From the NCBI GenBank assembly GCA_902556905.1, contig CACDYK010000005.1:1-64000 (forward strand): a stretch of 64,000 bases of DNA, in the 5' to 3' direction. This document shows, piece by piece, positions 6,682-14,143 of the stretch; within the stretch, counting starts at the first letter, position 1, and every line of letters starts with the position of its first letter. Both the position numbers and the translations under genes were made by a program. The notes beneath the pieces were generated by a model. That model did no database searches. It was given only the letters and a program-made list of their open reading frames with translations, and had not been told where the DNA came from. This DNA comes from an uncultured Pelagibacteraceae bacterium (GTDB taxonomy: Bacteria; Pseudomonadota; Alphaproteobacteria; Pelagibacterales; Pelagibacteraceae).

Positions 6682-7899
6682 TTAGTTTTTTATTATATTA
6701 TGCTCAGGCCCGAAAGGAAATTTTGTAATATTCTCCACACTATCTTTGCCAATCACTAATATATCGTGCTCTCTATATCCTCCAGCTCCAGGATTTCCTT
6801 CTGGAATCATAATCATTGGCTCCATTGAGACTACCATATTTTCTTCAAGCACTGTGTCAATATCTTCTCTAAGTTCTAGTCCAGCTTCTCTTCCATAAAA
6901 ATGTGAAAGAACTCCAAACGAATGTCCATAACCAAATGTTCGATATTGCAAATATCCAAGTTCAGCAAATAATTCATTAAGCTCAAAACAAATATCAGAA
7001 CATTTTACACCTGGCTTAATCAATTCTAATCCACGTTTATGGACTTTGATATTTGCTTCCCAGGCTTTAAGGCTTTCGTCATCAGCATGATCTAAAAATA
7101 ACGTTCTTTCTAAAGCTGTATAATATCCAGAAATCATTGGAAAAGTATTAAGTGATAAAATATCTCCTTTAATTAACTTTTTATTAGTTTTCGGATTGTG
7201 TGCACCATCTGTATTAATACCTGATTGAAACCAAACCCAAGTATCCATATATTCGGCATCAGGATAAGTTTTAACAATTTCTCGTTCCATACAGTCACGT
7301 CCAGCTATAGCAATTTCAATTTCTGTATTTCCTTCTCTAATATTCTTAACGATTTCTTCTCCACCTAAGTCTGCAATTCTTGCTCCATTTTTAATAATTT
7401 CAATTTCCTCATTAGATTTAATCATTCTAAGTTCCATTAATTCTTTTGAGATATCGCTAAAAACAGAAAAAACAAAAATAGATCCTATTTTCTCTCTCAT
7501 ATCTAAAGTGACATGATCATTTTCAATTCCAATTGTTTTTGGGGGATCGTCTCTACCAATAATTGAAACTATGGCTTTTAGAAAATTGTCCCTTTTCCAA
7601 TCTGTATAAATTACATTTTCACAATGAGATCTTCTCCAAGGTTGACTTGAATCAATATTAGCTGAAATTGTTGAAATCTTATTTTTTGTAACAATGCAAC
7701 CATAAGGTCTGCCAAAAGAACAATAAATAAAACCTGTATAATAAGCAATATTATGCATTGATGTTAAAATAACCATATCAAGATTATTCTTATCCATTAT
7801 TTTTCTTAAATTATTTACTCTTCTATCGTATTCAGAATTTGAAAAAGGAAGTTTAACTTTCTCCCCATTTTTTAATGAAAAAAAATCTGGTCTTTCCAT
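6682..7899 (-). CDS. creatinase (creatine amidinohydrolase), M24 fold
   Basis: A 405-residue pita-bread-fold hydrolase. It is far closer to creatinase (creatine + water to sarcosine + urea, EC 3.5.3.3) than to Xaa-Pro aminopeptidases. Recalled creatinase hallmarks are present: CSFGRPY, SANID--QPWRR, YTDW-RDN, DTW-WFQSGINTDGAHNP, and SMEPMIM-PEG-PGAGGYREHDIL near the end. His234 corresponds to the catalytic His232 of the Pseudomonas enzyme, and the length is almost the same (403). It has 4-base spacing from the upstream transporter gene. No guanidinoacetate methyltransferase is nearby, so the true substrate could be external creatine or guanidinoacetate itself. Confidence 0.92.
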   Translation of the reverse strand: MERPDFFSLKNGEKVKLPFSNSEYDRRVNNLRKIMDKNNLDMVILTSMHNIAYYTGFIYCSFGRPYGCIVTKNKISTISANIDSSQPWRRSHCENVIYTDWKRDNFLKAIVSIIGRDDPPKTIGIENDHVTLDMREKIGSIFVFSVFSDISKELMELRMIKSNEEIEIIKNGARIADLGGEEIVKNIREGNTEIEIAIAGRDCMEREIVKTYPDAEYMDTWVWFQSGINTDGAHNPKTNKKLIKGDILSLNTFPMISGYYTALERTLFLDHADDESLKAWEANIKVHKRGLELIKPGVKCSDICFELNELFAELGYLQYRTFGYGHSFGVLSHFYGREAGLELREDIDTVLEENMVVSMEPMIMIPEGNPGAGGYREHDILVIGKDSVENITKFPFGPEHNIIKN

Positions 7900-7903
7900 A
7901 AAG

Positions 7904-8809
7904 TTAATTTAATCCGATATATCTTTTATTCCATCTCATTACTAAACTGTAATAGGTAAGAGATATAAAAAGAAAAAAACCACCAATAATAGTGTTTGTT
8001 GTTGGTATCTCATTAATACCAAATAAAGGTAACCAAACCCAAAAAATTCCACCAATTACCTCAGTCAAAGATAGTAATGTTAATTCAGCAGCTGGAATAG
8101 CTTTTGAACCGATTGAGTACAAAATTAATCCCAAACAAACCAATGTTCCATGTAAAGAAAATAATGAACTGTTGTAGCTTGTTGAAAAGAAATTTAAATC
8201 TTTATAAAAAATCATTATAGTTGCAAAAACTACACAGAATAAACCAGCAAATGCAGTTGTGGTAAACTTGGGTGTATCTTTACGCCATCTAAGTGATACA
8301 GAAAAAACTGCAAAACCAACAGATGAAGTCATACCAAAGACAAATCCAATTAAAGAAGTTTCCGAGTTGTTACCCACGGCCATTATTCCTATACCAATTG
8401 TGGCAATAATTATTGATATCCATACATTTAAAGAAATTTTTTCTCTTAAAAATAAAAAAGCTAATAATGCAGTGAAAAATGGCATAGCAGCTAAACATAA
8501 TAAAGTAATAGCTGCACTGGTATTAGTAATAGAAAACATAAAAGAAATCATTGCAACACCTAAGCCCGACCCTCCTATTAAACCAGACAAACCAATCTTA
8601 AAATAATTTTTGTAAAAATTTTTTCCTTCTTCAAAAAACAAATATAAATTCAAAAGAATAAATATTGTAAGACCTCTCCCAAAGATATACTGCCATGGAA
8701 TTGATTGAGGATCATTCATATATCTGACGACCAAAGGACCGAAAGACCATACGAGGCCAGCAAATAAAACAACTGGAACTGCTATTCTAGGATTTTTAAG
8801 CTCAATCAT
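7904..8809 (-). CDS. EamA/DMT-family transporter
   Basis: A 301-residue integral membrane protein with ten hydrophobic segments in two repeated EamA halves. The first starts at VPVVLFAGLVWSFGPLVVRY and the second at GFVFGMTSSVGFAVFSVSLRW. Its length is typical of drug/metabolite transporters, most of which are exporters or carriers of amino acids and related metabolites. It is the first gene of the operon transporter-creatinase-amidinotransferase-threonine aldolase, so a guanidino compound or amino acid is a plausible cargo. That is inferred from position only. A second DMT gene at 29012 belongs to a different operon. Confidence 0.9.
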   Translation of the reverse strand: MIELKNPRIAVPVVLFAGLVWSFGPLVVRYMNDPQSIPWQYIFGRGLTIFILLNLYLFFEEGKNFYKNYFKIGLSGLIGGSGLGVAMISFMFSITNTSAAITLLCLAAMPFFTALLAFLFLREKISLNVWISIIIATIGIGIMAVGNNSETSLIGFVFGMTSSVGFAVFSVSLRWRKDTPKFTTTAFAGLFCVVFATIMIFYKDLNFFSTSYNSSLFSLHGTLVCLGLILYSIGSKAIPAAELTLLSLTEVIGGIFWVWLPLFGINEIPTTNTIIGGFFLFISLTYYSLVMRWNKRYIGLN

Positions 8810-8860
8810 ATCCAGATGTTTAATTGTAAATAGTTTTAACTACAACAAAAATGACATGTA

Positions 8861-10105
8861 TTAGATTAGAGATTGATTAATATGATTTGGAAAAAAACAA
8901 TCAACAATCTGACCTTTTTTAAACTTAGATTTACCAGCTGGTAATAACGCCCAGATATTTGATTTAACAAATGATTTAATTCTAAAAGACTCTTGTCCTT
9001 TTAAAATTTCAACTTCGATTTTTCCATTTTTAGTTGTGTTTAATTTACTCTTAGCAAATCTTGTGAAATTCTTCTTTTTAATAAAATCATTTTTTAAAAT
9101 AGCTTTAATGGGTTTTTCATCACTAATACCCATCACATTAGCGATATAAGGATAAACAAAAAATCTAAAACAGGCTGCAGAAGACATTGGATTTCCGGGT
9201 AACCCAAAAATTACTTTTTGTTTTTTTTTAATCCTTGCGAATAAAACTGGTTTGCCTGGTCTGATTGCTACACTTTTAAAATAGCTAGATAATTTGAATT
9301 TTTTTACAATATCTGGAACGAAATCAAATTTACCCGCAGAAACAGCTCCTGATGTAATAATAATATCTATTTTAGAATTAATCATTTTAGATATTTTTGA
9401 TTGAAATATATTTTCATGGTTATCTTTTAAAATTCCACCGTCTTTAAAATTGAATAAAAAATTTTCATTTAAATTTTTGATATAGTGACTATTCGAGTTT
9501 CTAACTTTCCAACTAGGGATATTATCACTATTAGATATTTCATTGCCTGTAGAGAAAAAAAGAATATTAATCTTTTTTTTAACAGTAATGTTTTTAATAC
9601 CCAATGTCTTAAAAGCTAAAATGTGATTTGGCTGAATGACTGTATTCTTTTTAACAACTATTTCTTTTTTTTTAAAATCAGATCCAGCAAATCTAACATG
9701 ACTATATTTGGTTATTTTTTTATCTATTAAAATATTTTTCTTATTTGGGTAAAAAATAATCTTTTCAATTGGAATAATAGTGTCAAAACCTTTTGGAATG
9801 ATGCCACCCGTCATTATCTCTACAGTGTCATATTTTTTAATTTTCTTTTTAAAAGGCTTATTACCTGCTGCTATTAACCCTATAATCTTAAATTTCTTTG
9901 ATAAATTTTTTTTTATATTTTTAGTATCATTTGAATTAATAGCATATCCATCAAAAGCAGCATTATCTTCTGATGGGTAGTTAATTCCAGAATAAATATT
10001 TTTTGAGACAACTCTATTTAAAGAATTTGTACTTTTAATATTTTCATCTTTAATTTTGATAGTTGCTTTTTTTAAAATTCTTTTTGAATATTGATAACTA
10101 ATCAT
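8861..10105 (-). CDS. moeA: molybdopterin molybdotransferase
   Basis: Inserts molybdate into adenylated molybdopterin, the last common step of molybdenum cofactor synthesis. The 414 residues match MoeA length (about 405). Diagnostic parts are AFDGYAIN near residue 50, the central TSGAVSAGKFDFV motif, and GLPGNPMSSAACF. The protein is extremely Lys-rich, as expected at this base composition. It starts one base after mobA on the same strand and faces the formate dehydrogenase genes, whose catalytic subunit needs this cofactor. Confidence 0.95.
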   Translation of the reverse strand: MISYQYSKRILKKATIKIKDENIKSTNSLNRVVSKNIYSGINYPSEDNAAFDGYAINSNDTKNIKKNLSKKFKIIGLIAAGNKPFKKKIKKYDTVEIMTGGIIPKGFDTIIPIEKIIFYPNKKNILIDKKITKYSHVRFAGSDFKKKEIVVKKNTVIQPNHILAFKTLGIKNITVKKKINILFFSTGNEISNSDNIPSWKVRNSNSHYIKNLNENFLFNFKDGGILKDNHENIFQSKISKMINSKIDIIITSGAVSAGKFDFVPDIVKKFKLSSYFKSVAIRPGKPVLFARIKKKQKVIFGLPGNPMSSAACFRFFVYPYIANVMGISDEKPIKAILKNDFIKKKNFTRFAKSKLNTTKNGKIEVEILKGQESFRIKSFVKSNIWALLPAGKSKFKKGQIVDCFFPNHINQSLI

Positions 10106-10106
10106 T

Positions 10107-10706
10107 TTACAAATTTTCTATAGCTTTTTTTAAATCTTCTTTAGTATTTATATTAAAGAAAGGATCTTTATTTTCAAACTTCATATTAATATTTTTAACT
10201 CCTATACTATTTGCCCAAATCTCTACTTTTCTTTCTCCTTTGTCTAAATCTTCTTCTAATTTATCCATTAAATCTAAAGACCAAAGACCAAATATATTAT
10301 GTCTAGTATTATTTGATTTGATAAAAAAAAGTTTACCTTCATCTATATTTATCTTATTTAAGAAATCTTTTAATATTTGATTTTTAAAAAACGGAGTATC
10401 AACAGGGAAAGTTGAGATCCATTGATAATCTTTATTATTATCTTTTACCCATTTCATTGCAGTCAAAACTCCACCCAATGGTCCAAGGTCTTTCTTAAAA
10501 TCTTCAATTAATGAAATCTTTTTAGATTCTTTAAAGTTAATTTGGTTGTTAGAAACCACTAATACTTCATTAAATTCATCTATGATTTCAGACAAAATAT
10601 AATCAATCAATAATTTATCGCCCAATTTAACTTGTGATTTATCTTCACCAAATCTTTGTGACTTTCCGCCTGCTAGTACTGTGCCTAAAATATTGTTATG
10701 CTGCAT
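10107..10706 (-). CDS. mobA: molybdenum cofactor guanylyltransferase
   Basis: Attaches GMP to molybdopterin to make the MGD form used by formate dehydrogenases. The N-terminal nucleotide-binding signature GTVLAGGKSQRFGEDK is clear, and the DFKKDLGPLGGVL and FPVDTPF segments match MobA. At 199 residues it has the usual length. It heads the mobA-moeA pair and is divergent, by 43 bases, from the gene series leading to formate dehydrogenase, so a shared control region is likely. Confidence 0.94.
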   Translation of the reverse strand: MQHNNILGTVLAGGKSQRFGEDKSQVKLGDKLLIDYILSEIIDEFNEVLVVSNNQINFKESKKISLIEDFKKDLGPLGGVLTAMKWVKDNNKDYQWISTFPVDTPFFKNQILKDFLNKINIDEGKLFFIKSNNTRHNIFGLWSLDLMDKLEEDLDKGERKVEIWANSIGVKNINMKFENKDPFFNINTKEDLKKAIENL

Positions 10707-10749
10707 TTATCAAAATATAAAACATTAAAGATTGAATTAAAGAAATATA

Positions 10750-11148
10750 ATGGATTTAAGAATTTTAGAAATAGCGTCCCATACAGAGAATAATAAGATT
10801 CTTGAAAATTTTACTCATAAGTCAAAAAACAAAAATCCATTATGTGGGGATGTAATGGAAATAAGCTTAATAGTAAAAAATGATGTAATTAAAGATATGG
10901 GATATCAATGTAAATCATGTGTTTATTGCCAAGCATCAGTCAGTTTACTTTCTAGAAAAATAAAGAATAAAAAGATTAATGAAATAAGGGATTTTGTAAC
11001 TAATGGTGAAAAATTATTTGAAGATGTTAAGGTAACCTTGGAAAAACATTGGAAAGATTTTAAAGTAATTTTGGATAAAAAAAATCTTGCTAGAAAAGAA
11101 TGTTTGCTACTTCCTTTGAGAACTATCTTGAAGGCCTTAAAAATTTAA
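10750..11148 (+). CDS. IscU/NifU-like iron-sulfur scaffold protein
   Basis: A 132-residue protein of the NifU_N/IscU type. It has the LCGD loop (residues 31-34) and a Y-x-CKSCVYCQAS segment with three cysteines in place of the single second ligand of classical IscU. It starts a rightward series with an HPP protein, fdhD and the formate dehydrogenase subunits, which together need many Fe-S clusters. Its stop is immediately followed by the next start. It may be a dedicated scaffold for formate dehydrogenase; the altered cysteine pattern sets it apart from housekeeping IscU. Confidence 0.85.
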   Translation: MDLRILEIASHTENNKILENFTHKSKNKNPLCGDVMEISLIVKNDVIKDMGYQCKSCVYCQASVSLLSRKIKNKKINEIRDFVTNGEKLFEDVKVTLEKHWKDFKVILDKKNLARKECLLLPLRTILKALKI

Positions 11149-11625
11149 ATGATTAAAATTACAAAACCTATATTAGAAAAAGCATTAATTGCTGGTTTTT
11201 TTTCAGCGTTTACTATTGGTGTGTTAACAGTTCTTACTTACAAAAGTACTTTAGGTTATTTTTTGGCAGGTTCTTTTGGTTCATCTATGGTATTATTGTT
11301 TGGCTTTCCTGAAAGCCCCTTTGCTCAACCTAAAAATGTTTTTTTTGGTCATTTATTAACTGCATTTGTTGGGGTAGTTTTTGTAAATTATATTCCGCTA
11401 CCTATTTATATTAATATTGCACTTGCTGTTGGAGTTGGGGTTTTTTTAATGATTTTATTAAATGTAGTTCACCCACCTGCTGGTGGAAATCCCATTATGG
11501 TAATAATAGGAAGTGTTTCCTACGAGTATTTGATTAATCCAATTATTTTTGGTTGTATAATAATTTTATTACTTGCAATAATAATTAACAAATACATTTT
11601 AAAAAAAAATTATCCTTTGAAATAA
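11149..11625 (+). CDS. HPP family membrane protein
   Basis: A 158-residue membrane protein with four to five hydrophobic segments and the family-defining VHPPAGGNP motif at about residues 107-115. HPP proteins are small integral membrane proteins; a plant chloroplast member has been linked to nitrite transport, but most are uncharacterised. The ATG directly abuts the previous stop, and fdhD follows four bases after its own stop. Position suggests a role in anion handling around formate oxidation, perhaps formate or molybdate, but this is inference. Confidence 0.88.
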   Translation: MIKITKPILEKALIAGFFSAFTIGVLTVLTYKSTLGYFLAGSFGSSMVLLFGFPESPFAQPKNVFFGHLLTAFVGVVFVNYIPLPIYINIALAVGVGVFLMILLNVVHPPAGGNPIMVIIGSVSYEYLINPIIFGCIIILLLAIIINKYILKKNYPLK

Positions 11626-11629
11626 TTTT

Positions 11630-12469
11630 ATGAATTCTAACTATAAAGTTTTAAAATTTAACTCTAGTAAATTTGAAAATGTAGAAGATTTAGTTTCAAT
11701 TGAGGAGCCTTTAGAAATTTCTTTAAAATTTAAAGAACAAGATAAATCGATTACTCAAAATTTATCAATCACTATGAGAACCCCTGGTAATGATGAAGAT
11801 CTTGTAAGAGGTTTTTTGTTTAATGAACAAATTATTCAAAATATTAAAGATATTGACACTATTGAAAGTTATGGAGATAAAGTTGGTCAATACAATATTC
11901 AAAATAAGATTTTAGCCTCACTTAATAATTCTCAAAATGTTAATATTTCAAAAATCAAAAGAGATTTTCTAACTAATTCATCTTGTGGTGTTTGTGGTAA
12001 ATCATCTTTAGATGCACTAGAGATTATAAAAAAGAATAAAACTAACGCTTCAGAACCAAAAATTACAAAAGAAATAATTATTCAATCTCCAAATATTTTG
12101 CAAAAAAACCAATCTGAATTTAGTAAAACAGGTGGAATACACGCTAGTGGTTTATTTAACAGTGCTGGCGAACTTATTAGTTTAAGGGAAGATGTTGGAA
12201 GACATAATGCTTTGGACAAGCTTATTGGAAATGCTTTAATTAATGATCTATTAGAGCCTAAAACCCAATTTATTACATGTTCTGGTAGACTTAATTTTGA
12301 ATTAGTCCAAAAGGTTTTAATGACAGATATAGGTATAATGATCGGTGTTGGTGCGCCAACTAGCCTAGCTATTGACCTAGCGAATAAGTTTGACATGACC
12401 CTCATAGGTTTCGTAAAGAGGGAAAGTTTTAATATTTACACAAATAACAAAAAAGTTATTGTAAGCTAA
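11630..12469 (+). CDS. fdhD: formate dehydrogenase accessory sulfurtransferase FdhD
   Basis: Delivers sulfur from a cysteine desulfurase to the molybdenum cofactor of formate dehydrogenase. The 279 residues fit the family. The signature SSCGVCGKSS carries the paired cysteines (C-x2-C) of the sulfur-transfer loop. TGGIHASGLF and REDVGRHNALDKLIG are the conserved cofactor-binding segments. It lies 18 bases upstream of the beta subunit gene, in the usual fds/fdh operon context. Confidence 0.96.
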   Translation: MNSNYKVLKFNSSKFENVEDLVSIEEPLEISLKFKEQDKSITQNLSITMRTPGNDEDLVRGFLFNEQIIQNIKDIDTIESYGDKVGQYNIQNKILASLNNSQNVNISKIKRDFLTNSSCGVCGKSSLDALEIIKKNKTNASEPKITKEIIIQSPNILQKNQSEFSKTGGIHASGLFNSAGELISLREDVGRHNALDKLIGNALINDLLEPKTQFITCSGRLNFELVQKVLMTDIGIMIGVGAPTSLAIDLANKFDMTLIGFVKRESFNIYTNNKKVIVS

Positions 12470-12487
12470 TTAAATAAAAGGGTAATA

Positions 12488-14143
12488 GTGTCAAAAAATA
12501 TAAGCAATTTATCAGGTAGAATAGGCCTAAAAGAGAATCTATTTAAACAGATCTCTGAAAATACTCTAAGTGACTCACCAAAAGATATTAATGATATTGC
12601 AAAAAAACATAATTTAGGGGTCTCAACACTTCATGGAGCAGAGTCTTTTTATGAATTTTTAAGACCTTCACACAGAGAAAAGAAAGCTTTTGTTTGTAAT
12701 GGAAGTGCGTGTATGTGTGCCGGCACTCAAGAAAAATTAAAAGATACTCTTAAAGAAAAATTAGGTGATGATAAAGTTGGAGAAATGTTTTGCCTTGGAC
12801 ATTGCTATGAAAACAATGCATTCCATTATGATGGTGAAAATTATGCTGGTAAAGATATTGAAAAAATTGACCAAATTTTAAAAGGTGAAAACATTATTCA
12901 AGATAAATTTTTTTCTAAAAGTCACGCAACTACTAGTTTTTTAATGGATGATAAACTTTCTTCTACAGAACAATTCAAAGATCAATTAAATAAATTTTTA
13001 AAAACTGATAAACAAGAAATTATTAAATCACTACTAGACTCTAATCTAACAGGTAGAGGTGGTGCAGGATTTCCTACAGGAATGAAATGGGATTTTTGTA
13101 GCAAGGCAAAAGGTGATAAAAAATATGTTATTTGTAATGCTGACGAAGGAGACTCAGGTGCTTTTTCTGATAGATACTTATTAGAAGATCAGCCATTAAA
13201 AGTAATCTTTGGTATGGTACTTTGTGGGATGGTCATTGGAAGTGATGAAGGTGTTTTATATATTAGAGGTGAATATCCAAAATCTATTGAAGCAATTAAC
13301 GGTAGTATTAATGAACTTAAAAAATTAAATTTATTAGGTGATAATATATTAGGAACAGATTTTTCTTTTGATTTAGGTATTTGTATTGGTCAAGGTGCTT
13401 ACATTTGTGGAGAAGAAACTGCTTTGATCGCATCTATAGAAGGTAGACGTGCAGAAGTAGATGTTAGACCTCCATTTCCAGTAACTGAAGGCTTATATAA
13501 AAAACCTACAGTAGTTAACAATGTTGAAACTTTAGCTGCTGCAACTGGTATTTTATTAAATGGGCCTGAAAAATTTGCAGCGATAGGAAATAAAAAGTCT
13601 GCAGGAACTAAACTTGTTTGTCTTGATAGTTTTTTTAATAATCCTGGTGTTTATGAAATAGATATGGGAACACCTATGAAAAAAATATTTAATGAAATTG
13701 GTGGAGGGTATAAAGAACCAGTTAAAGCATTTCAAGTTGGTGGTCCATTAGGTGGTGTAGTACCATTAAGTGAAATTGATAATTTAAATTTAGATTTTCA
13801 AGAATTTACAGCTAAAGGTTTTATGTTAGGGCATGCAAGTGTTGTTAGTATTCCAAAAGATTTTTCAATGTCTGAATATATTCATCATTTATTTGAATTT
13901 TCAGCAGAAGAATCATGCGGTAAATGTTTTCCTGGAAGACTTGGTTCATACAGAGGTAAAGAAATGTTTGATCAAGCAAAGAAAGGAACTGCTAAAATAC
14001 CCCTTAAATTACTTAATGAATTACTTGTAACAATGCAAAAAGGCTGTTTATGTGCTCTTTGTGGGGCCATTCCTACTCCAATAATGAATATTCTTAAGTA
14101 CTTTGGAGACGAAATGAAGAATGATATGATGAAAGATAATTAA
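12488..14143 (+). CDS. fdsB: NAD-dependent formate dehydrogenase, fused gamma-beta (FdsG-FdsB) subunit
   Basis: Diaphorase part of a soluble formate dehydrogenase, passing electrons to NAD+. Residues 1-150 form a NuoE/FdsG-like 2Fe-2S thioredoxin domain (CNGSACMC and CLGHC ligands). From about residue 170 a NuoF/FdsB domain follows with the NADH/FMN motifs GRGGAGFPTG and CNADEGDSG. The 4Fe-4S ligands ESCGKCFPGR and CLCALCG lie near the end. In Cupriavidus and Rhodobacter these are separate genes; here they are one 551-residue protein, as in HoxF. The start is GTG at 12488. The stop shares one base with the next ATG. Confidence 0.93.
   Translation: MSKNISNLSGRIGLKENLFKQISENTLSDSPKDINDIAKKHNLGVSTLHGAESFYEFLRPSHREKKAFVCNGSACMCAGTQEKLKDTLKEKLGDDKVGEMFCLGHCYENNAFHYDGENYAGKDIEKIDQILKGENIIQDKFFSKSHATTSFLMDDKLSSTEQFKDQLNKFLKTDKQEIIKSLLDSNLTGRGGAGFPTGMKWDFCSKAKGDKKYVICNADEGDSGAFSDRYLLEDQPLKVIFGMVLCGMVIGSDEGVLYIRGEYPKSIEAINGSINELKKLNLLGDNILGTDFSFDLGICIGQGAYICGEETALIASIEGRRAEVDVRPPFPVTEGLYKKPTVVNNVETLAAATGILLNGPEKFAAIGNKKSAGTKLVCLDSFFNNPGVYEIDMGTPMKKIFNEIGGGYKEPVKAFQVGGPLGGVVPLSEIDNLNLDFQEFTAKGFMLGHASVVSIPKDFSMSEYIHHLFEFSAEESCGKCFPGRLGSYRGKEMFDQAKKGTAKIPLKLLNELLVTMQKGCLCALCGAIPTPIMNILKYFGDEMKNDMMKDN

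Noticed and set aside
6682..7899. Annotating the M24 gene as Xaa-Pro aminopeptidase
   Set aside because: The dense match to creatinase motifs, including GINTDGAHNP and the matching length, favours creatinase.
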